This document shows positions 26,920 through 37,827 of a stretch of DNA of 64,000 nt, piece after piece. The stretch is from contig CADCXD010000005.1 of NCBI GenBank assembly GCA_902806575.1, positions 124,001 to 188,000 on the forward strand, written 5' to 3'. The DNA comes from Jackrogersella multiformis. Taxonomy: Eukaryota; Ascomycota; Sordariomycetes; Xylariales; Hypoxylaceae. The notes under the pieces were generated by a model. The model worked only from the letters and a program-made list of their open reading frames with translations. It was not told the origin of the DNA and did not search any database. Each line of letters opens with the position of its first letter. Positions within the stretch are counted from its first letter, which is position 1. Made by a program: the position numbers and the translations under genes.

Positions 26920-28116
26920 ATGTGCTTCGGAAGCAAAGATATCACCGACGACCCAGCTCCCAAGCCAGTTCAGGTACGACCATCGTCAAAGAGCGCTGCA
27001 AACCCGAAAGCAAGCATGCCGCAAGACTACGCGCCTCCGCCCGGCCCGCCGCCTTCTCATGGCCAGAGCTCTGCTTACCAGTCTCAACCCGCTAACTACG
27101 CTCCTCCTCCGGGACCACCCCCCTCTCACACCCAGGACTACGCCCCTCCATCGGGCCCACCTCCATCAGACACAAAGCGCAACCCGTTCTTCAGCTCCGG
27201 GCCGCAGAACGACGAGTACGCCCCTCCGTCTGGCCCTCCGCCTTCTAAAGGACAGGGGCTCCACGACTGGGAGGCCGCGGTCCCGGACACGGCGCTCCTG
27301 CCGCCGCCGCCCAACTTCTTCAGCGGCTTCGACCGCTCGCCGGCGAACAACGCCACGGAGGAAGAGTGCGAGGCGGGCGAGGCCTGGTGCCGGCAGTACC
27401 CGCTCTCGATCCCCATGGCGCTGAACCCTAGCGCCGCGTCCGCCGCGCAGTCCGGAAACGTGGCCGTGTACGCGCCCCCGTTCTTCGCCGCGGGCAGGAG
27501 GGGCACGCTGACGCAGGCCGGGCTGGGCGTGTGGCGCGGCCGCAGCGAGCGCGGGGCGTCCGACACTTGCCTCGCGACGTACCCGCCGCTGTACCATGCG
27601 GCGGCGCATAACCCGCTCGCCACGGGCCGCAAGAAGACGGCGTACTACGAGGTCCGGATCCTCGAGGACGGCGGCGGCGGCGGCGGCGGCGAGGTCTCGC
27701 TCGCGCTGGGGTTCGCCGCGCCCCCGTACCCCGCGTTCCGGCTGCCCGGGTGGCACCGCGGGAGCCTGGGCGTGCACGGCGACGACGGCCACAAGTATAT
27801 CAACGACCGGTGGGGCGGGAAGGCGTTCACGGCGCCGTTCCGGCGCGGCGAGACGGTGGGGCTCGGCATGGACTTCAGCGTGCAGCAGCAGGGCGCGGGC
27901 ATGGGCAACATCAACGTGCAGGTTTTCCTGACCAGAAACGGCGCGGAGAGCGGCCGCTGGGACCTGCACGAGGAGACGGACCGCGACCAGGACTTGCCGG
28001 TCACGGGGCTTGAGGGGTACCACGACCTCTGCGCCTCCGTCGGCGTGTTCGACAGGGTGGCGTTCGAGATCGTGTTCCTGCCGGCGCTGTGGAAGTGGAG
28101 GGGCTACGAGGGTTAG
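26920..28116 (+). CDS. SPRY-domain protein with proline-rich N-terminal repeats
   Basis: A single exon of 398 residues starting MCFGSK. The N-terminal 110 residues hold four copies of a YAPP(P/S)GPPPS motif starting at Tyr37, Tyr60, Tyr74 and Tyr100; such Pro-rich stretches can bind WW or SH3 domains. An acidic, Cys-containing linker (EEECEAGEAWC) follows. Residues about 240-330 fit a SPRY/B30.2 fold, with YYEVRILE, the glycine-rich GWHRGSLGVHGDDGHKY and ETVGLGMDF. The layout resembles fungal SPRY proteins such as the Rsp5 adaptors Ssh4/Ear1, but no transmembrane segment is seen, so the role is open. A run of GGC codons encodes seven Gly near residue 250. Cys2 could be lipidated (inference). 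Third codon positions are almost all G or C, far more than in neighbouring genes, which also opens long antisense frames. Confidence 0.88.
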   Translation: MCFGSKDITDDPAPKPVQVRPSSKSAANPKASMPQDYAPPPGPPPSHGQSSAYQSQPANYAPPPGPPPSHTQDYAPPSGPPPSDTKRNPFFSSGPQNDEYAPPSGPPPSKGQGLHDWEAAVPDTALLPPPPNFFSGFDRSPANNATEEECEAGEAWCRQYPLSIPMALNPSAASAAQSGNVAVYAPPFFAAGRRGTLTQAGLGVWRGRSERGASDTCLATYPPLYHAAAHNPLATGRKKTAYYEVRILEDGGGGGGGEVSLALGFAAPPYPAFRLPGWHRGSLGVHGDDGHKYINDRWGGKAFTAPFRRGETVGLGMDFSVQQQGAGMGNINVQVFLTRNGAESGRWDLHEETDRDQDLPVTGLEGYHDLCASVGVFDRVAFEIVFLPALWKWRGYEG

Positions 28117-29092
28117 ATCTTGGCCCTTGGGGCAGGGTTGAGTGGTGGGAGATCGTGGCAAGCAAGGCGGGAATGGAAGAAAAGCTTCGACGAGTCTGAG
28201 GCTTTTAGGTATGGGTGCGTTTAGAGACTTGGTGCAAACTAATTGATACTTCCATGCATAGTTTTACTCTTGCTCGGCTTTTACTATCTGCCCTTTGATA
28301 TTTGCTGTCACTGGATTGCTGGCTGACATGGTGACCTTCTGTTTCTATTAAACAATTTTCCTTCCTCCCCCCCCCCCCCTCTTTTTAACTTGGACTCTTA
28401 AGTGAATGGTTACCTAGGTAGGTATGAATTGCTTAATATTAATCAGAAGGTATATTAGTAAGACACATTCGGCGTATATTACTCTCTTATTAAATATTTA
28501 ATCTAAGCGTAGTATCTTTTACTTTCATTTCCCTTTTGCTAATGCAAAAGAGCCTGAAGATTTTATAAACCATCTAATCTAAGCAAGTATATACGTAGAC
28601 GTGTGAGATGGAAATAATGTTTATCGGTTTGAGTGAATATCTATGAGTGCAAATCTCGTGGTTCATATCATATAGTTGGGTGGTGTATTACGTATACCTA
28701 CCCAGGTATTTATTCCTTAACAGTTTCTTATGAAGCTGTAGGACAATCCTATTTTAAAGGGAGTCCTGTTCTCCTTGGAACAAAATTAGGTCACGTTGGA
28801 ATGACACCGCTAGCAATGTATGAAACGTATGGGCATGTGTAACTGATCGCAATTGGCATGCTGCCTTGAATTCAGTACGTGTCGTCATTCCCTCCCTGTA
28901 TCAGGTAAGACAATAAGAAGTAGGTAAGGAGATCTAATCAGAATTTCTCCCATCGGTGTCGTAGGGGTTCGATATTCCCAAGGCATTTTCCCCTTTCCTT
29001 TGCCCCGCCCCTTTATCCTCTGCCAACTGTCTGATCGGTCGACGCTCGTTCGTTCATAGCCTGCCAATCATCTTCGTGCCGTCTCTGATAAG
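28117..29092. other. Intergenic between convergent genes
   Basis: This is the shared 3' flank of the SPRY gene (+) and the epimerase gene (-). It contains a run of 13 C at 28367-28379, one TACCTAGGTA at 28411 and A+T-rich sequence. No gene is supported. Confidence 0.7.
28367..28379. repeat. Poly-C run (13 C)
   Basis: Homopolymer of 13 C residues downstream of the SPRY gene. Its exact length is likely to be unreliable in sequencing. Confidence 0.8.
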
Positions 29093-30295
29093 TCAATCGG
29101 AAATTGTCTGAGCGCCTTCGAACGCGTCACCAGGATCAAGAGTAATCCAGCCATTGACGGCACCGGCCTCGATACAGATCATGTTCTTGAAACCGTCTTT
29201 GGGCTCGAAGTCGCCCATGCCCGCCGCCTTTTCCGTCCACGGGTTCCAGACCACAACATCCTTAAGATTGTCCCGAACAATGCTGAAAACCGCTTCGCCC
29301 TCCTCCGCGACCACTACCGGGCTCGAGGGGCCCTTGACTGGCGTGTACACTCGGTCGGTCTCGCCTGCGACGGCCACGGGGCCTGACTGCGTCTTTGCCT
29401 TCGCGGCATCTACCTTGTCGACGTATTCCGAATCCTCAAGACCCGTCACCTGAATCTTGGAGATATCCTATACGACGCGGTGAATGTTAGCCATATATCC
29501 TCGCAAATGTCCCACGCCACGGGGTTTGACCGAACAAAGACGTACATCGATCCGTAGGTAAGTGTGCATCAAGGTCTGGAACTCGAAGGGTTGATCATCG
29601 TCGTTAGTAACGACGATGCTCGTGCTTAGGTTTTCCGGAGTCAGGGTGACGCTGTAGATGAGGGAAAAGGCGTAGGGCCACAGGCTCTTAACCTGGTCGT
29701 CGAGAGTTGCGGACGAGAGACCGAAGTCGAGCTTTACGGAGATATTGGACGGGCCGGTCGATTCGGAACTCGACTTACCCAAGAACTCCCATCTCGTGTT
29801 GCGCGCGAAGCCGTGCTGGGGTAATTTCGAAGTCGCGGCGTGGTCCGGTGCTGTGCCGAATACCTACGAATCGATCAAGAAGTTGTTAGCTAGCTCTCTT
29901 TTGTGATTGTCGCCGTCACTATTACTGCCATGGTTTAAAGCCATGATGTGGTATCATATCCATTGGAGATAGGTAGACGGAATATGTAGACAGAATAGGT
30001 GGACAAAGTAAAGAAGGCAACGATGGGGGCACCTTACGGGAAACACGAGAGGGATACCGCCTCGCACGGCCTTGGATCCGTCAAGTTTGGCGCCGTCGGA
30101 GACCCAAAGCTTCTCGGTTCCGAATCGGTTTCTCCAGCTAATGACGGTGGCTCCGTAGAGTAAAACCTCGACGCTATCACCAGTGGGCAGGACGGCCGTT
30201 ACGCGAGAATTGCTGTGGGAGAAGTTGACCTGAGGTTGAGGAGGGAGACCCGGCGTGGTGGCCAGCGCCATCGGCTTGTTGCGTCGATCAACCAT
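29093..30295 (-). CDS. Glucose-6-phosphate 1-epimerase (hexose-6-phosphate mutarotase)
   Basis: Three exons on the minus strand, 30295-30038, 29863-29546 and 29467-29093, all phase 0, give 316 residues. The protein belongs to the aldose 1-epimerase superfamily, D-hexose-6-phosphate mutarotase type (yeast YMR099C). It has LLYGATVISW and KAVRGGIPLVFPVFG near the N-terminus. The catalytic His103 lies in LPQHGFARN, and Glu292 in ICIEAGAVNG is the probable second catalytic residue. Length and layout are normal for the family. The enzyme interconverts the alpha and beta anomers of hexose 6-phosphates in the cytosol, feeding glycolysis and the pentose phosphate pathway. The promoter side carries a 14-bp tandem repeat at 30473-30528. 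Confidence 0.94.
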
Positions 30296-31818
30296 CGTAT
30301 CGTTTTCTATAGGATTCGTTCGAGTCAGTTCAGGTGGTTATTTATATTAAATCGAGTTAAGGTTGGCAAAAGTACCGTGGACCTTAGCTAGGTAGGTAAT
30401 TGTGTGGGTAATCTTCAAGATACCTTACCCTAGGTAGGTAGGTAAGTTTGGGTTTATAGGGGAAGACGATGATGTCAAATGTCAAGTGTCAAATGTCAAG
30501 TGTCAAATGTCAAGTGTCAAATGTTAAATCAAATGTTAAATCAAAAGGTGAGTGAGTAGTGAGTAACGAGTGAGCGAGTGAGTTACATATGAGGTAGTGA
30601 GACAAGGAAGGTACTATAAGGAAATAGGATACCGTACGGATGGCGGGGTAAGAGTGATAAAGTAAAGTAAATATTCCCGTACTGCTGGGCCCTGCCTATT
30701 GTGTGGGTTGGTGGGGTAATCGCAAATACCTCTAGGTAGGTACTGTTCTGTACTGGAGCTTCCTTATAATTGGAAGCCTTCCAGCCCGGTTCTCGTATGA
30801 AGCTTACCTAGGTACCTAGGTAGGTAGGTAGTAGAATAACTCGTGTTCCTGTGGGAGTTGAGTTTCAGGTTCAGGTTCGTCTTTGTTAAAAGAAACGATA
30901 AACCAACAAACTAAACAAAGACGACTGACGCTTTAGATTAAGTCAAGAGGTTCGATGTTGTCGATCTCTACCACCTCCACCACCTAAATACCAGGTAGCT
31001 TCGAGTGAAGACGAGTCCACCTAATAAGGTACTTAGCTTACAGATCAGTTAGAAGGGGCCATACATTCGTATGGTATGGATACTTTTTGAGTAGCACCGC
31101 ATAACCTGAAACGCCTATCCTCCTACCTGCAGCTACCTGATCGGTCGTACCTATGAGAAGAAGGCACCTACCCGGGTATCTCCCAATACAAGAAGTATTC
31201 CCCGATTACCCGTTATAATATTATATGTCTTAGATACCTATTTAGGTATTTAGATATTTGAATATTGTTAGATTGGTAGATTTTATCTGGAATCACCTGA
31301 CCTTCTGACCACGTCTATATTGCGGCGACATGATATTTAACGCATGAGAGTTCTGAGTGAAATATCATCATGAGTGATTTCACTAATTCGCAAGTTTCTG
31401 CGTCATTTAAATGTGTACTACGTAAGAGGGTGTGTTAGCGGTGGTGATCAAGACGATCAAGATGTTTTGCAAATTCTTACATCAGAGGCGACGATCTAGT
31501 CGAATGACATATACCAACGCTCTTAAATAACCGAGTGTCATTATATGGTAAGTTATATGGTAGGTCGTATCCTTGTTAACTCGCTATAAAACACGAATGG
31601 TCCCTTATATGGCACATCTAGAAACTATACCTAGAAAATTACGACATAAGTATGGATATGATATGTATGTGTATATATATTGATTCAAGTAGACTGTTTT
31701 CTACCTCGCCCTAACTCCATGCCAATGCTCATTATCATAACCGGTTTAGTACAACAAGACCTAATTATCCCATTCCCTTCCAGCCATGTGTTTATAGATG
31801 CCTTGCCCGCCAAGCAAC
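30296..31818. other. Intergenic, promoter side of the epimerase gene
   Basis: It holds the 14-bp tandem repeat at 30473, a GTGA/GAGT-rich run at 30548-30585, two overlapping TACCTAGGTA palindromes (30805, 30813) and A+T-rich sequence. No gene is supported. Confidence 0.7.
30473..30528. repeat. 14-bp tandem repeat (TGTCAAATGTCAAG)
   Basis: Three exact copies and one degenerate copy of TGTCAAATGTCAAG; each unit is itself a doublet of TGTCAAA and TGTCAAG. Decaying TCAAATGTTAAA units follow. The array lies about 180-235 bp upstream of the ATG of the minus-strand epimerase gene, so it is in the promoter region. Confidence 0.85.
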
Positions 31819-34800
31819 CTAGCTTCGGCTTCGGCTCTCTGCCTGGTATAGTTCCTTCTTGATATCGAAGAACATATCCTCGATCTGATTCACCTCGTCT
31901 CGGGTCAGCGTTGCCGTACGAAGACCCTCGAGACCGCCCCTCAGGGCATCCATGATTCTTTCTGCTGGCGACTTCTCAGCTAATGGTTCTTCTTCCGCTA
32001 GTTTCTCTTCGGCCTGATGAGATTGCCCAATCATCGACCGGGCCGCTTCCTCCACGTTTTCCTCAGCCTCCTCTTCCTGGTTCATCATATCGGTATCGAT
32101 GTGTAGTGCGTTGTCTTCCAATAGAGCGGATGGAATAGGCTCAACTTCTGATTGTTGAGACGCTTCGGTAAATATCTGTAGATTCACCGCCTCCGTATCG
32201 GACTCGCGCTCTAGATGGCTATCGTCAAAGTCCACAGGTGAAGAGCTCTCTTGGGTTGGTTCTGCGACCGATGGTTCTGAAATTTCGCCGAAAGACATAT
32301 CGGTGTCTAATTCCATATCCTCTACCACTACCACTGCGGCACCAATTTCAGCTACGCGTACAGCGTCATCTTCAGAAACCTGGTTGTTGGACGTAGATTC
32401 TGCTTCCGCTTCTCCTGCTTCCGTTTCTACGCTCTCTTCCAAATGCTTGCGATGCTTTCGCTTTTTGTGACTGCTACCAGGCTCCTGGTTCTTCTCCGCT
32501 TGCCGCTTCCTCTTCCTCTTCGACCTTTTGCCTGACGACTGAGGAACCTCCGTCTTCGCGGACGACGAAGGAGTGACTGGCGATGACTGACTACTCTCAT
32601 CCTTGTTAGACTTCCCGTGGGATCTCCCTGATCTCGTATTGCCCGCAATGCATCCCGAAGCTGCCGCGTCCGCCTTTTGTTGCTTCTCTGGCGACTTCGC
32701 GCTATTTCTAGGTAGAGGTTCTCGTTTATTAGAATCGAGCTCGACGACTAGACGTGCGAAGCTTCGCTCTTCACCGTCGCTAAGCTCGAAAGAGCGGTCT
32801 TTGGGTTGAGATGAAGAAAGCGCACTCCCCACGGCTCGTAGACCTTTAGCTGCGGCGTTGCTACGAAGAGTTCGGGGCGTTCGAAGAACTGGGCTGGTGA
32901 GGGCATCCACGAATACCTCGCGGTCAGACCGAGGTGACGATCCTAGTGCCTTACCTGAGGAACAGGTTTTCCGCGGAGTCGTTGGTCCTTCGGGGATATG
33001 GGTTTTATTCGACTCGTTATTCTCTACGCTGGTGGATACGTGGTTTCGTTTAGGTTCTGTAACCTCATCTGGCTCATCATTATGCGTTGCCTCTAAAACG
33101 TCATCATGGACCATCTCTGTATCTTCCTGTTCTGCATGGGTTTCGTTGGTAGAGGCCGCTTGTCGCCTTGGTACTGGCGATCCAGAAATAGGCGAGGATG
33201 AAATTGGGAATTCTTGGAACACGCTACTACTTCTAGACCGTGGGCGCATCTCCGCGAGTAGGTTGCGACGTGGTTCCGGCGGCGACGAGGGGATATCATC
33301 TGTCATCTCGTGATCATAATCTATGATAGGAGCTCGACCGCGTCGAGGAGTCGGCGTCGAGGACACATAGTCCTCGATGCCGTGACTAGACTGAGGAGTA
33401 GAGGCCCGTACTTGCTGTGGGAGGCTCGTCTGGTCTGGATGCTTGATGGGGGGATGAGGAGACTTTCGCTTCTCCGCGCTTGATCGGAGATGAGTGAATA
33501 TTGCAGCATTATCTCGCTGACGCTCGCGGACTTCCTTCTGGCGGTCCGTCAAGAGCTGGGATTCCATCGCATCACGGCTTGGCGACGATGATTCGATAGG
33601 CGCGAACTGAATCTGAGAATCGTCATGCCGCGGCCTAGGAGTTATACTTCGTCTAGCTGATCTTGGCCGGGAAGGATTTGGAGTAGTATCGAGTTGACGT
33701 TTACTAGGCAGCGAGAGCTGGACGGCTCCGGGGGTCGCAGGCCGCCTGGAGGACGACGGCCGCTCTACGGGAGGTGTTTCGTGGAGGATAGCCATGTCTG
33801 AAGATGGATTCGGTACCTCCAGGTCATCCTGGGATTCAACGAACGAGGGCTCTTGCTCATTCGATCCGTAGCTCGAAAGGTCTAAGCCGGGAAGCACGAT
33901 ATCGACGTAGGAATGAATGGAAATAAGAACTTCCTTGAGCTTCTCCGGATATTGGATCTCGTCGGCTTGTTCGAAGGCATGGTTCCACATAGCCGAAACG
34001 GCGTTGACAACATGCTTATGTTTGCTTTGAAATGCCGAGCAGAGTAGTTCCTCGATAGTGTCGAGTTGAAAGTTTTCGAGCGAATCCAAGTCCAGAAACA
34101 GGCTGCAGACCCGATCCCACAAAGTTTTGACCTGCATGTAATTAGCAAAAGGCTCGGAAATGTAGAAGCGAATCTAGTACTTACAGTCTCGGACACCTTC
34201 GAGGATTGTCTACTGCTATACTGGGTATTCGCATCTTGAACCCAAAGCCCAACGCCATGCTGTATGTAAACCAGCGATTTAAAGACGAGCGAACGACTGC
34301 ACCGTGTTAGAAAGCCAGCAACCTCCGCGAGCAAAGGTATTGTGATGTCGTTTTGATCATAATCCTCCATCTGCGTATACGATATTTCGAGCATATTGTT
34401 TGCGAGACGATAAAGATTGTCGAAGGGGTCGAAGGAAGCGGATCTCGAGCCGGCAATAGACGTTCCCCATAGACGCCTTCGAGCAGCATCGAGTGCTTGC
34501 CGATCACGAGGTTGCCTTGCGGCAGCAACCAACTCGATACTGCTCTTGAATAGATTATATGGTACCGCGTCTTCGCGAGGCATGGATAATGACTCCAAGA
34601 GGCTCTTAGCCAATGGTTCCACTACCGTGATAGCGCATCCAGCTTCGCCCGCGTCGTAAGTGACTCGGGTTACCATTAACTGGAAAAGCGAATGCCAGTG
34701 TTCCCAAGGGAGGTTAGGGGTAGATTTGATACCCCTTTCCAGGTGCTTGACGATCTCACGGTACTCGTGACCGATGGTCGTTGGTTGGCTCCCCGAAGTG

Positions 34801-37253
34801 GTGGTTAGGTAGCTAGATTGGCTACTCTCTAGAGACATAGATAAAATATCGGATATGAAAACCCACGGCCCATAGGGGTGAAGAGCGTCCGTCGGCAATG
34901 TCTGGATCAATTCGCGAGCTAGGTCGGTCTTCGCATGGGACGAGGAGCGGGAGATTATGAAGGGATCGAAAACAACTCTCATCAAGTTTAACAAACCCTC
35001 GTTGTCATGAATGCCTGGAGGCAAGGTGGAGAGTATAGAAAATAGGTGGTGAAGAGGGGTTCGCGTAAGACCCTGGCCTTTGCCTGAGCGATGCGAAGGT
35101 GTAGCCACCGGTTTAAAAGAATTCTGCGTGTTTAGGGAAAGTAGCTTTTCGGTGAAAGGCAGCAGACCTAAAGACTCTGTCATCGTCGAGACGTATGCCT
35201 GTGCGGCATCCAAAAACATTTGCTGCGAATCTGGCTGGACGTCTGGTTGACTAAACCCTGCGGTCCATATCCTGACAAGCACGCTGAAAGCATGTGCCAT
35301 AAACGTAGCCGTATCGGTGGATACCTTGACCTCCTTGGACGCGGCAGCCGCTACGGCACTGACGAGCGTCCGCCAGAGCTTGTACGAGTCGGAATTCGGA
35401 TCCGCAAGATCTAAAAACGTGTTCTCCAGAATAGGTTCCACGACGGCGAATACCCTCGGCGAGTTTCGCCTGACCCATTTCGGATCTAGCGCGGGCAATT
35501 CGTCCGGCGTGATCAAGGTATGCTCAGATACTCGGTCTTCTTTCCATAAGCGAGGTGTTGATGAGTTGAACAGCCCGGTCAGTATCAAGGTGGATTGGGT
35601 TAGGTTGTCGGAGGGAACGAGGGAGCCCTTCGCCGCTGGCTTGCCTTCTACCTCGAGAGGGGCCAACCGCAGGACCAGAGGTCGAACGCACACGTCCCAA
35701 TAGCTTTCGACTCGCGCCGCACTTAGGTTCGGACCGAAGGCGTAGTAGTAGAGGTTACAAACGCTAGCTATGACTACCTTGCGTAGTTCGTCTAACTGTT
35801 TGCTGCTGCCTTTCCTTCTCAGCTGGCTTAGGAACGGTTGGCACACGGTCGGGATGGTCTTCGAAAATGAGGTCTCGTTGTAGTGCAGGGCGTAGACCAA
35901 GCGATTCCACGCGTAGTTGGCCTCGAGCTTGGTATGGTAGTCTCCGCTGTTGAAACAACGTTGTATAATCTCCAGCAAGGGCTCGAAAAACTCCCACTTG
36001 TTGATTGGACATCTGAGTAGAAGAATGACGACGCTCCAGACCTGAGGGACAGAGGCGGAATCAACCTTATCCCTCGTCATATTCATCAACCTCTCAACGT
36101 AATACTCAATGTACTGGGTCTCCTCAACCTGCAATTGTAGTATTTCCATCACCCTTCTGGATAACTGCTTCTCTTTGCCGATGGTAAAACTGGCTTCCAG
36201 TCCCAGTGCGATGGCTGAAGCACGGATCTCCTTCATGCTACTAAGCATGTCGGTGAACAAATCCAAGAGCCAATCCGAATGGGTGACCATGTGAGATTTC
36301 GACTGTTTGACTAGTCTTCGATATATCAAGATGCGAGACATGATGATGCTCTTCCCCTTGAGGTGCTCTTCGATCTTGTGAAGTGAGCTAACCAACCGGC
36401 CTACGCGATCCGCCGTCATGACCTTCGCCGAGAGGTCTTGCGAGGCAACGACTTGCATCAGATGCCTTACCACGTCCTTGGGTACGGACGGATCGTCGAA
36501 GGACCTGATGCAATGGTCGATGATGAAGATGCCGAAGTCGGACGACAACGTTGAGGCGATAGCGGGAAAGTGGAAAAATGTACAGAGAAGTGTGAGGGCG
36601 TGGTTCACCATGGACGAATCTATGCTTCCGTCGAAACTCTTGGCCGTAACATCTCGCTGTATGAACTGCATGAACAGGCTCATCTTATCTTGGAGGGCAA
36701 TGCGGTCGGGCAAGTTATTTGAGGTTTTCAGCGCCCTCGCTAGCATCATATACGAGTCGATCTTGGACTCCCGGTCCCTTCCGGCGAGCTGCTTGATCGT
36801 GGAGTCTAACATGGTGGCGATATTAATCTGCCCAGTTGCGTCGTCGCCGACGGTCGAGAAGTCCAACAAGTTGCGAGGTACCGGGCTCGAGCTCTGTTTC
36901 AATATAGACTTGACAGGTTTGATCGGAGTTGTGGATGAATGAGTGGAGGCTGGCGTGGGTTGTCTTCGAACATTTTCCTTGTCGGAGTAAGTTGGAGCGT
37001 TTTGATACTCAGCTTGCGCCGAGAACCCGACCTTCTTCCTCGACCTTGATCTTTGGGAGCTGGCGTTGGTGGTGTCGACGGAATCCGGAGAGTAATTCGG
37101 AGGTGTATGGAGATTTAATCTGGTATCAATAGGTTGGCTAGAGAGGATCTGCTTAGACAAATCGGCTTCTTGCTTCTTTTCTCGCGGCGGCGTCGGAGGT
37201 CTCGTAGGCAAAGATTCCAAACTTCTTGGAGCTGAAGCGATTTGTGATACCAT
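31819..37253 (-). CDS. rif1: Rif1, telomere and replication-timing factor
   Basis: Two exons, 37253-34185 and 34131-31819, joined in phase 0 by a 53-nt intron (donor GTAAGT, acceptor TGCAG), give 1793 residues. The start is the ATG giving MVSQIAS; upstream in-frame codons are not ATG. The N-terminus contains both PP1 phosphatase docking motifs: KVGF (residues 74-77, RVxF type) and SILK (116-119). A large alpha-helical Rif1_N-type repeat region follows, from about residue 140 to about 1000. The C-terminal half is disordered, rich in Ser, Glu and Pro, with a basic KRKRKRQAEK/HKKRKHRKH patch and a predicted helical end. Family knowledge: Rif1 recruits PP1 (Glc7) to counter DDK at late origins and acts at telomeres and double-strand breaks. 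The size fits filamentous fungi. The gene ends up less than 500 bp from the RIP-mutated block. Confidence 0.93.
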
Positions 37254-37689
37254 GGCTACTCCGGCCAACAGCTCCCACCACGAGAAGAATTATCCAGAAA
37301 TCCGGATCCTATCATGTGCTGTGCTGTACGAACCAGTAAATCATTAGCAAGTCTCAATTGAGCGCTATAGACGGCAGCGAACGATTGAATAAAAGAGAAT
37401 GAATGTAGGATTTCAAACAAGGGATCATAAAATAAAGTATCGAGGGCAGTATTTTCGTCAGATACTTGGGATTTGACGATGCCTGATAGCTAAGACAATC
37501 GCCCCTGATCTATTAAAAAAAGAATAACGGAAGACAAACGCGACGCGATGAGCTTTTTCGCGTAGATCGACGCGAGACGCTTGGACCATCCATTATAAGC
37601 TTCTTAGATGGGGCCCGCTGACCACTAATGAGGCGCCATTAATCTTATAGACCCACTTATGCCGGACCCCCGCACCAGCAAACGTGTTA
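37254..37689. other. Rif1 upstream region up to the A+T block
   Basis: Normal-composition sequence between the Rif1 start and the abrupt beginning of the A+T-rich block. It is presumably the Rif1 promoter; I see no gene. Confidence 0.6.
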
Positions 37690-37692
37690 TGC

Positions 37693-37827
37693 AATTAATT
37701 ATGTTATATATAAATCTTTAATTATTATTATATTTTTAAAGTTTTATTATAAATTATTAATATATACGATATATAAATATATAAAAAGTAAGGTTTAATA
37801 ATTTTAATTATATATAATTATATAATA
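37693..37827 (+). repeat. Left copy of 135-bp direct repeat (possible LTR remnant)
   Basis: Aligns without gaps to 44281-44415 with 8 mismatches by my count, 7 of them transitions (mostly G here against A in the other copy). It begins exactly where the A+T block begins. Similarity stops at 37828. Confidence 0.85.

Noticed and set aside
27166..28161. 331-codon open frame on the minus strand
   Set aside because: It mirrors the SPRY gene; the absence of stops follows from G/C at third positions. Its translation is Arg/Ala/Pro-rich without any domain.
28953..28985. tRNA T-arm-like sequence (GGGGTTCGATATTCCC)
   Set aside because: The invariant G53-C61 pair is missing and no D-arm or acceptor stem could be found at the right distance.
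31819..34137. Downstream half of rif1 as a separate gene
   Set aside because: Its apparent start ATG is part of the ATGCAG splice acceptor. Joining to the upstream frame through a 53-nt GT-AG intron is in phase and gives a normal-length Rif1.
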